Shown here: positions 6,924-14,503 of the stretch, piece after piece
Position numbering within the stretch: the stretch's first letter is position 1
Layout of the letters: each line of letters opens with the position of its first letter
Origin: an uncultured Lachnospiraceae bacterium
Lineage (GTDB): Bacteria > Bacillota_A > Clostridia > Lachnospirales > Lachnospiraceae
Length of the DNA stretch: 29,691 nucleotides
Reading direction: 5' to 3'
Assembly (NCBI GenBank): GCA_910585355.1
Contig: CAJUDN010000038.1
Span: forward strand, 1 to 29,691
Notes under the pieces: generated by a model
Databases searched by the model: none
What the model was told of the DNA's origin: nothing
The model's input: the letters and a program-made list of their open reading frames with translations, nothing else
Position numbers and translations under genes: made by a program

Positions 6924-7757
6924 TTGCTTGAGAAAAAAACAAAGATTTACTGGTTGTTTATTTTGCCGGGATGCCTGTTTCTTGCAGTATTCATGCTGAT
7001 CCCTCTGTTTTCCCTGATTTTTAAAACGTTTTTTGACGAGAGCGGGGCGTTTTCCCTGGGAAACTATTTTGAACTGGTAAAGAGCACTTATTTCCAGCAG
7101 GTGTTCTGGCGTAGTATCCGTTTGAGCTTGATCAGTACGGCGGTCAGCGCGGTCCTTGGTTTTCCGACCGCCTACTATATTTCCAAATATTCCAAGAACA
7201 AAGGGGTGTTAATGGCCCTGGCCGTGTTCCCCATGTTCACAAGCCCGGTAATTCGTTCCTTTAGCTGGATGGTAATTCTTGGGAAAAAGGGCGTAATCAA
7301 CACTATGCTGGTAGGCATGGGACTGACCGCGAAGCCCATTAGCCTCTTATATAACGAATTTTCCATGGTGGTCGGCTTTATCCAGCTTTTTCTGCCCACC
7401 ATGATCCTTTCCCTGATCGGAGTTATGGATAATATTTCTGAAGATTTAAATCTGGCCGCCGGAAACCTGGGGGCTTCCAAAGCAAGTACCTTCCGCCATG
7501 TGATTTTGCCCTTAAGCATTCCCGGACTGGTGACGGGAAGCGTACTGGTATTTACCGGCTGTCTCACCGCTTACACGACTCCCCAGCTTCTGGGAGGGAC
7601 AGATACCCGTGTTCTTGCCACAATGATTTACCAGCAGGCCATGTCTCTGGGGGACTGGACGCAGGCCTCTGTGGTGGCTGTGGTGATGATTGTGATTACC
7701 ATTGTGATTTCCAATGGAATCAATTACGTCAGCAGAAAACTGAATCCGACGATATAA
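6924..7757 (+). CDS. ABC importer permease, PotB-type
   Basis: A 277-residue inner-membrane permease of the spermidine/putrescine-type importer family. It has a basic N-terminus (LEKKTKIYW), a first membrane segment at about 8-30, then about five more. The EAA-like cytoplasmic loop that docks the ATPase is LNLAAGNLGASKASTFRHVILPLSIPG. The only in-frame start is TTG at 6924, since a stop lies at 6912; AAAGGTAGG and GGAG precede it. It is first in a four-gene operon and the next start is 16 bases on. The substrate is not shown by the permease itself. It could equally serve another small amine or organic ion. Confidence 0.88.
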   Translation: MLEKKTKIYWLFILPGCLFLAVFMLIPLFSLIFKTFFDESGAFSLGNYFELVKSTYFQQVFWRSIRLSLISTAVSAVLGFPTAYYISKYSKNKGVLMALAVFPMFTSPVIRSFSWMVILGKKGVINTMLVGMGLTAKPISLLYNEFSMVVGFIQLFLPTMILSLIGVMDNISEDLNLAAGNLGASKASTFRHVILPLSIPGLVTGSVLVFTGCLTAYTTPQLLGGTDTRVLATMIYQQAMSLGDWTQASVVAVVMIVITIVISNGINYVSRKLNPTI

Positions 7758-7773
7758 CGGAAAGGAGAATCAT

Positions 7774-8811
7774 ATGTCACTTTTGGAATTGCAGAATATT
7801 ACTGCAGGATATGACAAAAACGTAATATTAAAGGACCTGAATTTTCAGGTGGAGAAAGGAGAGCTGGTATCCCTCCTCGGCTCCAGCGGATGTGGAAAAA
7901 CCACGACGCTCCGTCTGATTGCGGGATTTTCCAGTCCCATATCCGGTAAGTTTATCTTTAACGGTCAGGATTACACGCAGGTACCGTTAAATAAAAGAAA
8001 TTTCGGCTTTGTGTTCCAAAGTTATGCCCTGTTCCCCCACATGACCGTGTTCGACAATGTGGCTTTCGGCCTTAAAATGAGAAAACTTTCCCAGGACCAG
8101 ATTAAAAAAGAGGTCATGGAAATGCTGGAAACCGTGGATTTAAAAGGATTTGAGAACCGTTTCCCAAGAGAAATGTCCGGAGGGCAGAGACAGCGCGTGG
8201 CTCTGGCAAGAGCTCTTGTGATAAAGCCCGATCTGCTGCTTTTGGACGAGCCCCTTTCCAATCTGGACGCCAAGCTGCGTGTGAAGATGCGTGTGGAAAT
8301 CCGCCGCCTGCAGCAGAAATTCGGCTTTACGGCCATCTATGTGACCCATGACCAGGAGGAGTGTTTCGCTATTTCCGACAAGGTGGCCATTATGAACCAC
8401 GGAGTGATTGAACAGATGGACAGCCCGTCTGCGATTTATAACCATCCGAGAACGGAATTCATCGCCCGTTTCGTGGGCTTTGAAAATTTCCTGGATTTAA
8501 AGCGTACCGGAGAGGCCGGAAAGTATCAGGCCGGGGATAACAGCGTGATTCAGGTGACAGAACGTAAGGACGGAGAGAAATTTAAGGCATGCATCCGCCC
8601 TGAGGATATCTTGATTGTTCCGGACGATTCCGGCGCAGTGAATCCCTTAAAGGGGGAAATTATGGTAAGTACATTCCTTGGAAAGCGCAATCAGTACAAT
8701 GTCCGCACCGCCATCGGTGAGTTCGAGGTCAGCACGGACCAGGAGAGTGTTTACAAAATCGGAGATAAGGTGACTTTGTCCCTGACTCCGGGAAAAATTA
8801 TTTTGCTTTAA
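7774..8811 (+). CDS. ABC importer ATPase, PotA-type
   Basis: A 345-residue ATP-binding subunit that powers the importer from the cytoplasmic face. Walker A GSSGCGKT is at about 36-43, the Q-loop at FQSYALFPH, the signature MSGGQRQRV at about 134-142, Walker B LLLLDEPLSNLD at about 154-165, and the H-loop YVTHDQEE at about 189-196. The C-terminal 110 residues form the TOBE regulatory domain of the PotA/FbpC group. AAAGGAG precedes the ATG. It lies 16 bases after the first permease gene and 21 before the binding-protein gene, so it is surely co-transcribed. Confidence 0.92.
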   Translation: MSLLELQNITAGYDKNVILKDLNFQVEKGELVSLLGSSGCGKTTTLRLIAGFSSPISGKFIFNGQDYTQVPLNKRNFGFVFQSYALFPHMTVFDNVAFGLKMRKLSQDQIKKEVMEMLETVDLKGFENRFPREMSGGQRQRVALARALVIKPDLLLLDEPLSNLDAKLRVKMRVEIRRLQQKFGFTAIYVTHDQEECFAISDKVAIMNHGVIEQMDSPSAIYNHPRTEFIARFVGFENFLDLKRTGEAGKYQAGDNSVIQVTERKDGEKFKACIRPEDILIVPDDSGAVNPLKGEIMVSTFLGKRNQYNVRTAIGEFEVSTDQESVYKIGDKVTLSLTPGKIILL

Positions 8812-8832
8812 AGCGAAGGAGAGAGAAAAATT

Positions 8833-10002
8833 ATGAAAAAGAGAGTTTTAAGCGTGGTTCTTGCAGCTGCCATGGCAGCATCCTTAACTGCATGTGGAAG
8901 CTCTTCCGACAGCGCCGCAACCACGGAAGCCGCCACTACGGCAGCAGCTACAGAAGCCGCCACTACGGCGGCAGCAGAAACGAAAGCGGAGGCTTCATCC
9001 GAAGCGGAAAAGGAAGCATCTAATGCAGCGTCCTTTGAGGGACAGGAGCTTCGTATTTCCACTTTTGCATTCAACGCAGAGCTGCTCCAGAAGAATGTGT
9101 ACGAGCCCTTTGAGGCGGCCACCGGCGCAAAGTTAATCGTTGAGGGCGGAAAGAACGCAGAGCGTGCCACAAAGGTAAAAGAGTCCCCGGATAATTATGA
9201 TATTATCATCATCGGCGATTCCTTCGTTGCGGACCTGATTCAGGACGGCATCATTGATACCATTGATTCCAGCAAGATTACAAATCTGGATGCCGTTTAC
9301 GACAAGGCAAAGGCTCCCATGGGTGAGGAGTACGGCCCCGCGTATACTTTCAACCGCCTGGGTATCGTGTATGATAAGGCCACCTGCCCCATTGAGATTA
9401 CTTCCTGGGAAGACTTATTTAATCCGGAACTGGAAGGTTCTATCGCAATCCCGGATATCACCACTACCACAGGCCCCTTATTTTACTATGGAATCGCCAA
9501 GATGGCAGGTCTGACCCCCGGGCAGGACGATGAGGCTATTTTTGCGAAACTTGAGGAATTAAAGCCCAATGTGATGAAAACATACACCAGCGCCAACGAT
9601 ACCATCACCATGTTAAATCAGGGTGAGATTTCCGTGGCTGTTCTTTTGGATTATGTGTACACCACAGCAAAATCCGCGTCTGAGGATTATGTCTGGGTAG
9701 ACCCGGCCGAAGGGGTATACAGCGGTTTCAATATGGTAAATATTGTAAAGGGCTGCAAGAACAGAGAGCTGGCGGAAGCCTTTCTTGACTTCTATATCTC
9801 CAAAGACGTTCAGCTTGCCGAGGCTTTAGACGGCGTTGATTCTCCGGTCCGTACCGATGTGGAGCTGACACCTGAACAGTCTGCAAACTTCACATATGGC
9901 AAGGACGTGATAGACGGGCTTCTGATTCCGGACTGGTCTGTGATCGTTGATAACAAGGCGGATTGGACTGCGAAGTGGAACGAGCTGTTCTCCGTACAGT
10001 AA
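8833..10002 (+). CDS. Substrate-binding lipoprotein, PotD-like
   Basis: A 389-residue extracellular binding protein. The lipoprotein signal peptide ends in the lipobox LTAC (Cys about 21). Residues about 22-70 are a Ser/Thr/Ala/Glu linker built partly from a repeated TEAATTAAA unit, and the mature domain begins near GQELRISTF. It resembles PotD: YDIIIIGDSFVADLIQDGII, ITSWEDLFNPELEGSIAIPD and the C-terminal DFYISKDVQLAEA. The polyamine-clamping aromatic/acidic pair of E. coli PotD (FWMD, recalled alignment) reads SGFN here, and the DDAREV region reads DITTTTGP. The ligand may therefore not be spermidine or putrescine. The gene is placed between ATPase and second permease, unlike potABCD. AAGGAGAGAG precedes the start. 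Confidence 0.87.
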   Translation: MKKRVLSVVLAAAMAASLTACGSSSDSAATTEAATTAAATEAATTAAAETKAEASSEAEKEASNAASFEGQELRISTFAFNAELLQKNVYEPFEAATGAKLIVEGGKNAERATKVKESPDNYDIIIIGDSFVADLIQDGIIDTIDSSKITNLDAVYDKAKAPMGEEYGPAYTFNRLGIVYDKATCPIEITSWEDLFNPELEGSIAIPDITTTTGPLFYYGIAKMAGLTPGQDDEAIFAKLEELKPNVMKTYTSANDTITMLNQGEISVAVLLDYVYTTAKSASEDYVWVDPAEGVYSGFNMVNIVKGCKNRELAEAFLDFYISKDVQLAEALDGVDSPVRTDVELTPEQSANFTYGKDVIDGLLIPDWSVIVDNKADWTAKWNELFSVQ

Positions 10003-10015
10003 AAGGAGTTTATTC

Positions 10016-10795
10016 ATGAAAAAGAGTAAATCACTGATGTTTGTAACGTTGCTGGTATATATTTTTCTGATTGGTCCGCTGCTTGTGATCATGGCGGCGT
10101 CTTTCAGCGATACCAACTATCTGAAATTCCCGGGCGAGGGTTTTACGCTCCGCTGGTATGAACAGATTTTACAGGTGAAGTCCTTCGGCAGCGCGGCGAA
10201 ATACAGCCTGATTATTGCATTCGCCGCAACGGCCCTGGCCCTTCTTCTGGGACTTCCGGCAGCCTATGCTCTGAATCGTTACCGTTTTAAGGGAAAAGAG
10301 GCCGTCAAGAGCCTGTTTCTTTCCCCGGTTTTGATTCCTGTGATCGTACTCGGTTTTGTGATGCTCCGCTACGTGGTGAACCGTTTCGGGCTCCCGGCCC
10401 TTCCGAGCCTTTTAATCGGCCACACGATTTTGTCGATTCCGTATGTGATGCGGGTGGTCACTTCCAGTCTGGCGAACTTTGATTTCTCTATGGAGGAGGC
10501 AGCCAGAATTTTGGGTGCAGGCAATATGTATACATTTTTCCATATTCTGCTTCCCAATATCAAATCAGGAATTGTCTCCGCGTGTATCATGGCGATCATC
10601 AATTCCTTCAATAATGTATCCCTGTCCGCATTCTTAACCAGCGCGGGAGTTTCCATGCTGCCTATTGAGATGATGGCTTATGTGGAGTACCATTTTGATC
10701 CCACCATCGCGGCGCTGGCAACTCTTCTGATGGTTGTGACCCTGGGCGTGATGCTTTTGATTGAAAAGACTTTGGGACTTCAGAGCGTGGTTTGA
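10016..10795 (+). CDS. ABC importer permease, PotC-type
   Basis: A 259-residue second permease subunit. It has a basic start MKKSKSL, a membrane segment at about 8-29, the periplasmic FSDTNYLKFPGEGFTLRWYEQI that marks PotC-type permeases, about five further membrane segments, and the EAA-like loop FSMEEAARILGAGNMYTFFHILLPNI. The ATG at 10016 has AAAAGGAG at good spacing, 13 bases after the binding-protein stop; an upstream in-frame ATG (9947) lies inside the previous gene and was rejected. It is last in the operon, which is followed by hairpins and an R1 repeat. Confidence 0.9.
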   Translation: MKKSKSLMFVTLLVYIFLIGPLLVIMAASFSDTNYLKFPGEGFTLRWYEQILQVKSFGSAAKYSLIIAFAATALALLLGLPAAYALNRYRFKGKEAVKSLFLSPVLIPVIVLGFVMLRYVVNRFGLPALPSLLIGHTILSIPYVMRVVTSSLANFDFSMEEAARILGAGNMYTFFHILLPNIKSGIVSACIMAIINSFNNVSLSAFLTSAGVSMLPIEMMAYVEYHFDPTIAALATLLMVVTLGVMLLIEKTLGLQSVV

Positions 10796-10810
10796 TTTTT
10801 TAGGGGAAAT

Positions 10811-10847
10811 CCGCTTTGCAGATGAACGAATATGCCCGATAAAGCGG
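10811..10847 (+). other. Inverted repeat after the importer operon
   Basis: CCGCTTT (10811-10817) and AAAGCGG (10841-10847) can pair across 23 bases. A second small hairpin, ACCGGTGCA/TGCACTGGT, follows at about 10896-10916. Neither has a T-run. They probably stabilise the 3' end of the mRNA. Confidence 0.35.
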
Positions 10848-10935
10848 GGGCACGCTGTCCTGCGGAGTTTCGCCAAATATAATGGAGACAGTACACCGGT
10901 GCAGGGCTGCACTGGTACAGACAGATAATTTTAAA

Positions 10936-10975
10936 TGGGGAGACAAAGGCTTTTTGTGGGCCATTGTCTCCCCTA
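10936..10975 (+). terminator. Strong hairpin, likely operon terminator
   Basis: GGGGAGACAA and TTGTCTCCCC form a perfect 10-bp stem around a 16-to-20-base loop, followed by TAAATTTTGC. The T-run is poor, but this is the strongest fold between the importer operon and the convergent kinase gene. It sits where the left end of R1 copy 2 should be, and appears to have replaced it. Confidence 0.55.
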
Positions 10976-11075
10976 AATTTTGCACGTCCTATTTTCATAC
11001 AAGGTATGGGCTTCTGTTTGGGAACCGTATACTATATTTTGATGAACTGTTCCATTTTGCTACAGCCCCTTTTTT
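10974..11075 (+). repeat. R1 repeat, copy 2 (left-truncated)
   Basis: It shares with the 14317 copy (read in reverse) the blocks TTTTCATACAAG, GTATACTATATTTTGATGAA and CCATTTTGC...CAGCCCC, at roughly 85 percent identity by eye. The left GGGGCTGTTGC end is missing. Its right T-run overlaps the TAA stop (11074-11076) of the kinase gene on the other strand, so the element also closes that gene. Confidence 0.7.
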
Positions 11076-11970
11076 AAAATTTCGGTAAAAGCTCCGGAGG
11101 CAGGGAGGCCCCCTTTACAGAGACTACAGCGCCGGCAACCCGATTGGCGTATGCGACGGCGTCCCGCAGAGGAATATCTTTCGTGAGACAGGCCAGAATG
11201 GTTCCTATATGGGAATCTCCGGCGCCTATGGTATCTTCCACGTGCCTGGCCGGAATAGAGGGAACCAGATAGGCTGTGCCGTCCCGTTCCATACAATAGG
11301 TACCGCGTTCGCCCAGGGTTACAATGACCGTATTTTTTGTAACCGCATGGAGGGCTGCTGTTGCTGCTTCATAAGAGTCCTCCCCGCTCATCATCATAGC
11401 CTCCCGCTCATTAATATGGAGCAGGGGGTGCATGGCCATGAGCCGCTTCCCCTTTTCATTTCCAATATGGTCCGCTCTGGGGCCGGGGGCATAGCAGACA
11501 GAAAGAGAGGGGTGTTCTTCCAGATATTCGATCAGGTTTATTCCTGTGGGCTCCTCAACTTCAAAGCCGCATACATAGACGAGGCTGTAAGAGGCGGCAT
11601 CATAGGGTTCCATCCATTCTTTCCGGAAAGAGTACTCAACTCCATGGTAAGACATGAAGGTGCGCTCTCCGGTTGCTTCCACGAGACAGTAGCAGCATCC
11701 GTTTTCCTTCTCGGGGACCCGGACGGCAATGGGGATTTTCCTTTCCGTGAGGACTTTGGCCACATAGTCGCCGTAGGTGCCTCCTCCCACAGGGCTTATG
11801 AAGGTGTGGGGAGCGTTTAAGAGCCGCATCATATATGCTACGTTGTAGGCGCAGCCCCCAATGACCATGGACTGCGAGCTGGGATGAATATTTTCCTCCG
11901 TTTTGGGAAGATGATGGATATTGATAATGACGTCCACGCAGGTGGAGCCGATGATTAATGCCGGTTTCAT
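11074..11970 (-). CDS. PfkB-family carbohydrate/nucleoside kinase
   Basis: A 298-residue kinase of the ribokinase/PfkB family, which phosphorylates a sugar or nucleoside hydroxyl with ATP. The N-terminal strand is ALIIGSTCVDVI, the substrate region GGCAYNVAYMMRLL carries the GG-N motif at about 38-43, and the C-terminal signature DTIGAGDSHIGTIL holds the catalytic base D252. The start at 11970 has AAAGGAGT; a longer reading to 12087 lacks a ribosome site. The substrate is not readable; carbohydrate, ribose or adenosine-like nucleosides are all possible. Its promoter is back-to-back with that of the AbgA-like gene, which hints at shared control. Confidence 0.88.
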   Translation of the reverse strand: MKPALIIGSTCVDVIINIHHLPKTEENIHPSSQSMVIGGCAYNVAYMMRLLNAPHTFISPVGGGTYGDYVAKVLTERKIPIAVRVPEKENGCCYCLVEATGERTFMSYHGVEYSFRKEWMEPYDAASYSLVYVCGFEVEEPTGINLIEYLEEHPSLSVCYAPGPRADHIGNEKGKRLMAMHPLLHINEREAMMMSGEDSYEAATAALHAVTKNTVIVTLGERGTYCMERDGTAYLVPSIPARHVEDTIGAGDSHIGTILACLTKDIPLRDAVAYANRVAGAVVSVKGASLPPELLPKF

Positions 11971-12058
11971 AAAACAGCACTCCTTTGTCTGGAAGTTTCT
12001 GGACAATAACAGCAGTTTCGCAACAGCTTGGATACTCCCTGAACTGTCATACGGTTTC

Positions 12059-12087
12059 ATTATACACAGAAAACTGCCCTTGTTCAA
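12059..12087 (-). promoter_or_regulatory. Promoter of the PfkB kinase gene
   Basis: On the minus strand TTGAAC is followed after 17 bases by TATAAT, a perfect -10. Its -35 lies only three bases from the -35 of the divergent promoter at 12091-12119. Confidence 0.6.
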
Positions 12088-12090
12088 TGA

Positions 12091-12119
12091 TTGTTTTTTG
12101 CGTCCGGATATGATAAGAT
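12091..12119 (+). promoter_or_regulatory. Promoter of the AbgA-like gene
   Basis: TTGTTT (12091-12096), a 17-base spacer ending in TGA, and TAAGAT (12114-12119): an extended -10 promoter. The leader of about 105 bases includes a small hairpin TGTGCC-AA-GGCACA followed by ACCTTTTTATTT. Confidence 0.55.
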
Positions 12120-12232
12120 TTAGGTGTTATACTGTGCGGACCTTCAGGCGGCTGTGTCCGGCGTGAAAATGTGCCAAGGCACAACCTTTTTATTTAACAA
12201 GATAAGCGTATTACAGAAGGAGCAAACGGAAA

Positions 12233-13543
12233 ATGAATGAAAGAATCATAGAATATGCCAGGGCTCTGGATGAGGTAAGCAGAGCCAGAAGACGTGATTT
12301 CCATAAATATGCGGAGACCGCCTGGTATGAAATGCGGACCTCAGCCATCATTGCAAAGACTCTGACGGAGCTTGGCTATGAAGTCCTTACGGGAAGCCAG
12401 GTCTGCCTGGACGAGGCGCGAATCGGCCTTCCGGACAAAGAAGAACTGAGGGCCCACGGGGAGCTGGCTCTTCTCCAGGGAGCTCCGGCGGAGTATCTGA
12501 CGGAGGAAATGAAACAGGGTTTTACAGGCGTTATCGGTATTTTACGGTGCGGCGAGGGGCCGGTGGCGGCTTTGCGGTTTGACATTGACGCCCTTGGGCT
12601 TTCTGAGGACGAGAAGGAAAGCCACCGTCCTTACCGGAAGGGGTTTTCTTCTGTAAATCCCGGGATGATGCATGCCTGCGGCCATGACGGCCACGCGGCC
12701 ATAGGCCTTGGGACGGCAGAAGTGTTAATGAAAATAAAAGACCAGCTTCATGGAACCGTGAAGCTTATTTTCCAGCCCGGCGAGGAGGGAGGAAAGGGGG
12801 CAAGGGCCATTGTGGCCCATGGACACCTGGATGACGTGGACTATTTTGTGGGAACCCATATCGCTCCGGACGACGGACCGGACGATGGGGACGTGACACC
12901 GGGGACCTGGGGTTCTCTGGCCAACAGCCGGTATGATGCAGAGTTTGTGGGACAGGAGGCCCATGCGGGCGGCTTTCCGGAAAACGGAAAAAGCGCTATT
13001 GTGGCGGCCGCCAATGCAGTAATAAATTTGACGGCCATTCCCCGTCACAGCGGCGGTATTACCAGGGTCAACGTGGGAACGATCCATGGAGGAAGCGGAA
13101 GAAATGTGATTCCCCAAAAAGCTGTAATTCAGATGGAGGTCCGCGGCGAGACTACGGAAATCTGTAATTACATGGATGCGGAAGCCAGAAGAATCTGCCA
13201 GGCCGCCGCCGATATGACGGGCTGCCAGTGCCGTATGATTTCCATGGGCGCCTGTGAATCCCAAAAGAGCGATGTGGATTTTTTAGAGCAGATCGCAAAA
13301 ATTCTGGAGAGGGAACTCCCGCAGCTTAAGATCAGTACTGTAAAAAATGCTCAAAACTGGGGCAGCGAAGACATTTCCTTTATGATGAACCGGGTTCAGG
13401 CCCACGGAGGAAAGGCCACGTATATGCGCTCCATGACGAAAACCGCCTCCGCCCAGCATACGACGGCCTTTGATTTTGATGAGAAGGTACTGGTGAATGC
13501 CATTGAGACCTTTTCCGTTATTGCCTGGTCCCTCTTAAAATAA
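12233..13543 (+). CDS. M20 amidohydrolase, AbgA-like (p-aminobenzoyl-glutamate hydrolase type)
   Basis: A 436-residue zinc amidohydrolase of peptidase family M20. It matches E. coli AbgA along much of its length from memory: RRDFHKYAE, HRPYRKGFSS, MMHACGHDGHAAIGLG, LIFQPGEEG and FDFDEKVL. The metal-site motif HACGHDGH is at about 147-154, with the catalytic EE at 184-185. AbgA is one subunit of the AbgAB enzyme that splits p-aminobenzoyl-glutamate, a folate breakdown product. No abgB or abgT lies here, so it may act alone or on another N-acyl amino acid. The start at 12233 follows AAGGAGC. It has its own promoter, divergent from the PfkB kinase gene. Confidence 0.86.
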   Translation: MNERIIEYARALDEVSRARRRDFHKYAETAWYEMRTSAIIAKTLTELGYEVLTGSQVCLDEARIGLPDKEELRAHGELALLQGAPAEYLTEEMKQGFTGVIGILRCGEGPVAALRFDIDALGLSEDEKESHRPYRKGFSSVNPGMMHACGHDGHAAIGLGTAEVLMKIKDQLHGTVKLIFQPGEEGGKGARAIVAHGHLDDVDYFVGTHIAPDDGPDDGDVTPGTWGSLANSRYDAEFVGQEAHAGGFPENGKSAIVAAANAVINLTAIPRHSGGITRVNVGTIHGGSGRNVIPQKAVIQMEVRGETTEICNYMDAEARRICQAAADMTGCQCRMISMGACESQKSDVDFLEQIAKILERELPQLKISTVKNAQNWGSEDISFMMNRVQAHGGKATYMRSMTKTASAQHTTAFDFDEKVLVNAIETFSVIAWSLLK

Positions 13544-13607
13544 TAAATACGCCTATTTTATATTGCCTGCGGCAGTGGGGCGGATGTTTTGGCTTCAAAA
13601 CAGTATT

Positions 13608-13640
13608 GGTCCGTGATGAATCAGAGGAGTGATTCGTCAT
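13608..13640 (+). other. Inverted repeat in the intergenic gap
   Basis: GATGAATCA and TGATTCGTC can pair over nine positions (one G-U) around the loop GAGGAG. No T-run follows. The rest of the 244-base gap between the AbgA-like and SEC-C genes holds the promoter at 13686 and nothing else I recognise. Confidence 0.35.
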
Positions 13641-13685
13641 GGTATAAATAATGTATCCGGGCTGCCATGGCGCGGTATTTGGGTG

Positions 13686-13714
13686 TTTACAGATTTTTTT
13701 GGCTATGCTATAAT
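13686..13714 (+). promoter_or_regulatory. Promoter of the SEC-C gene
   Basis: TTTACA (13686-13691), a 17-base spacer ending in TGC, and a perfect TATAAT (13709-13714): an extended -10 promoter about 70 bases before the start codon. Confidence 0.7.
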
Positions 13715-13787
13715 AGTCCAAGCGCTATATTACAGATGGGAGTCGGACGGGACTCTGGAATAAGAATACGAAAAGGATGGTTTTGCT

Positions 13788-14303
13788 ATGGCAACTTTAC
13801 TTGAAAACTGGAGAAACCTCGCATACGGCGATGGTCTCGATGATAAAAAGAAAGAAGAGCTCTGGAGAGGTTATTTTACCATTGAAAAGGGAATCTATGA
13901 AAAGATTCTTTCAAATCCCGGCGAGGTGGTTGAGGGTACTGTAAAAGAGCTGGCTGATAAATATGAGACAGAAGTTCTCATTATGACGGGGTTCTTAGAT
14001 GGAATCAATGAGAGCTTAAAGGGCTATGAGAATCCCATCGAAACTATGGATGAGGACACGGTCGTAAAAATTGAAATCGACCCGGAAAAGCTGTATTACA
14101 ACATGGTAGAGGCAAAAGCAAACTGGCTTTACGGCCTGCCCCAGTGGGATTCCATTCTCACGGAAGAGAAGAGAAGTGAGCTCTACAAGGCGCAGAAGGC
14201 TTCCGGTACGGTCCGTCGTGAAAGCCGTAAGGTTTATCCCAATGATCCGTGTCCCTGCGGAAGCGGTAAAAAGTACAAAAAATGCTGCGGCCGCAACCAG
14301 TAA
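13788..14303 (+). CDS. SEC-C metal-binding domain protein
   Basis: A 171-residue soluble protein. Residues 1-145 are a mainly helical domain I cannot assign beyond similar clostridial proteins; the last 20 residues are a SEC-C zinc motif, DPCPCGSGKKYKKCCG, with CxC and CC ligands. In SecA this motif binds zinc and contacts SecB or the ribosome, and it is also found alone in many small proteins. Nothing else of SecA is present. AAAAGGAT lies eight to ten bases before the ATG. It is a single-gene unit, closed by the R1 repeat that starts 14 bases after its stop. The function is unknown. Confidence 0.82.
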   Translation: MATLLENWRNLAYGDGLDDKKKEELWRGYFTIEKGIYEKILSNPGEVVEGTVKELADKYETEVLIMTGFLDGINESLKGYENPIETMDEDTVVKIEIDPEKLYYNMVEAKANWLYGLPQWDSILTEEKRSELYKAQKASGTVRRESRKVYPNDPCPCGSGKKYKKCCGRNQ

Positions 14304-14316
14304 AGAAAATTGGTGG

Positions 14317-14424
14317 AAAAGGGGTTGTTGCAAAATGGAGAAGTTCATCAAAATATAGTATACTGTTCTCAAGCAGACACCGATATCTTGTATGAAAAAA
14401 ACATTTTGCGACAGCCCCTTTTTT
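14317..14424 (-). repeat. R1 repeat, copy 3 (core inverted, both ends present)
   Basis: AAAAGGGGTTGTTGCAAAAT (from 14317) pairs with ATTTTGCGACAGCCCCTTTT (from 14403) over about 20 positions with only G-U changes, followed by a T-run, so it is also a strong terminator for the SEC-C gene. The core is the reverse complement of copies 1 and 2: TTCATCAAAATATAGTATAC here versus GTATACTATATTTTGATGAA there. The stem acts in either orientation, while the core shows the element has flipped or inserted the other way. Confidence 0.8.
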
Positions 14425-14453
14425 GTATCATAGAAGAAGGGCCGCCGGCAGAG

Positions 14454-14476
14454 AATCCTGCATTACAGGGTTTTTT
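14454..14476 (+). terminator. Terminator or attenuator just before the methyltransferase gene
   Basis: AATCCTG (14454-14460) and CAGGGTT (14466-14472) pair around CATTA and lead into TTTTTT. The ribosome site TAGGAG starts about 13 bases later. Together with the flanking GCCGC...GGC.GAGA it resembles 5141-5181, upstream of the amidohydrolase gene. Confidence 0.6.
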
Positions 14477-14503
14477 CAAAATGACAGATAGGAGTTTAAA
14501 GGC

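Noticed and set aside
11209..11820. 203-codon plus-strand ORF opposite the PfkB kinase gene
   Set aside because: The GAGD signature and ribosome site belong to the minus-strand gene.
12015..12035. Partial match to the R1 end (TTTCGCAACAGC) in the kinase leader
   Set aside because: Only about ten bases match, with no core and no partner end; likely chance.
13788..14303. Reading the SEC-C protein as SecA or a SecA fragment
   Set aside because: Only the 20-residue zinc tail is shared; no SecA motor motifs are present.
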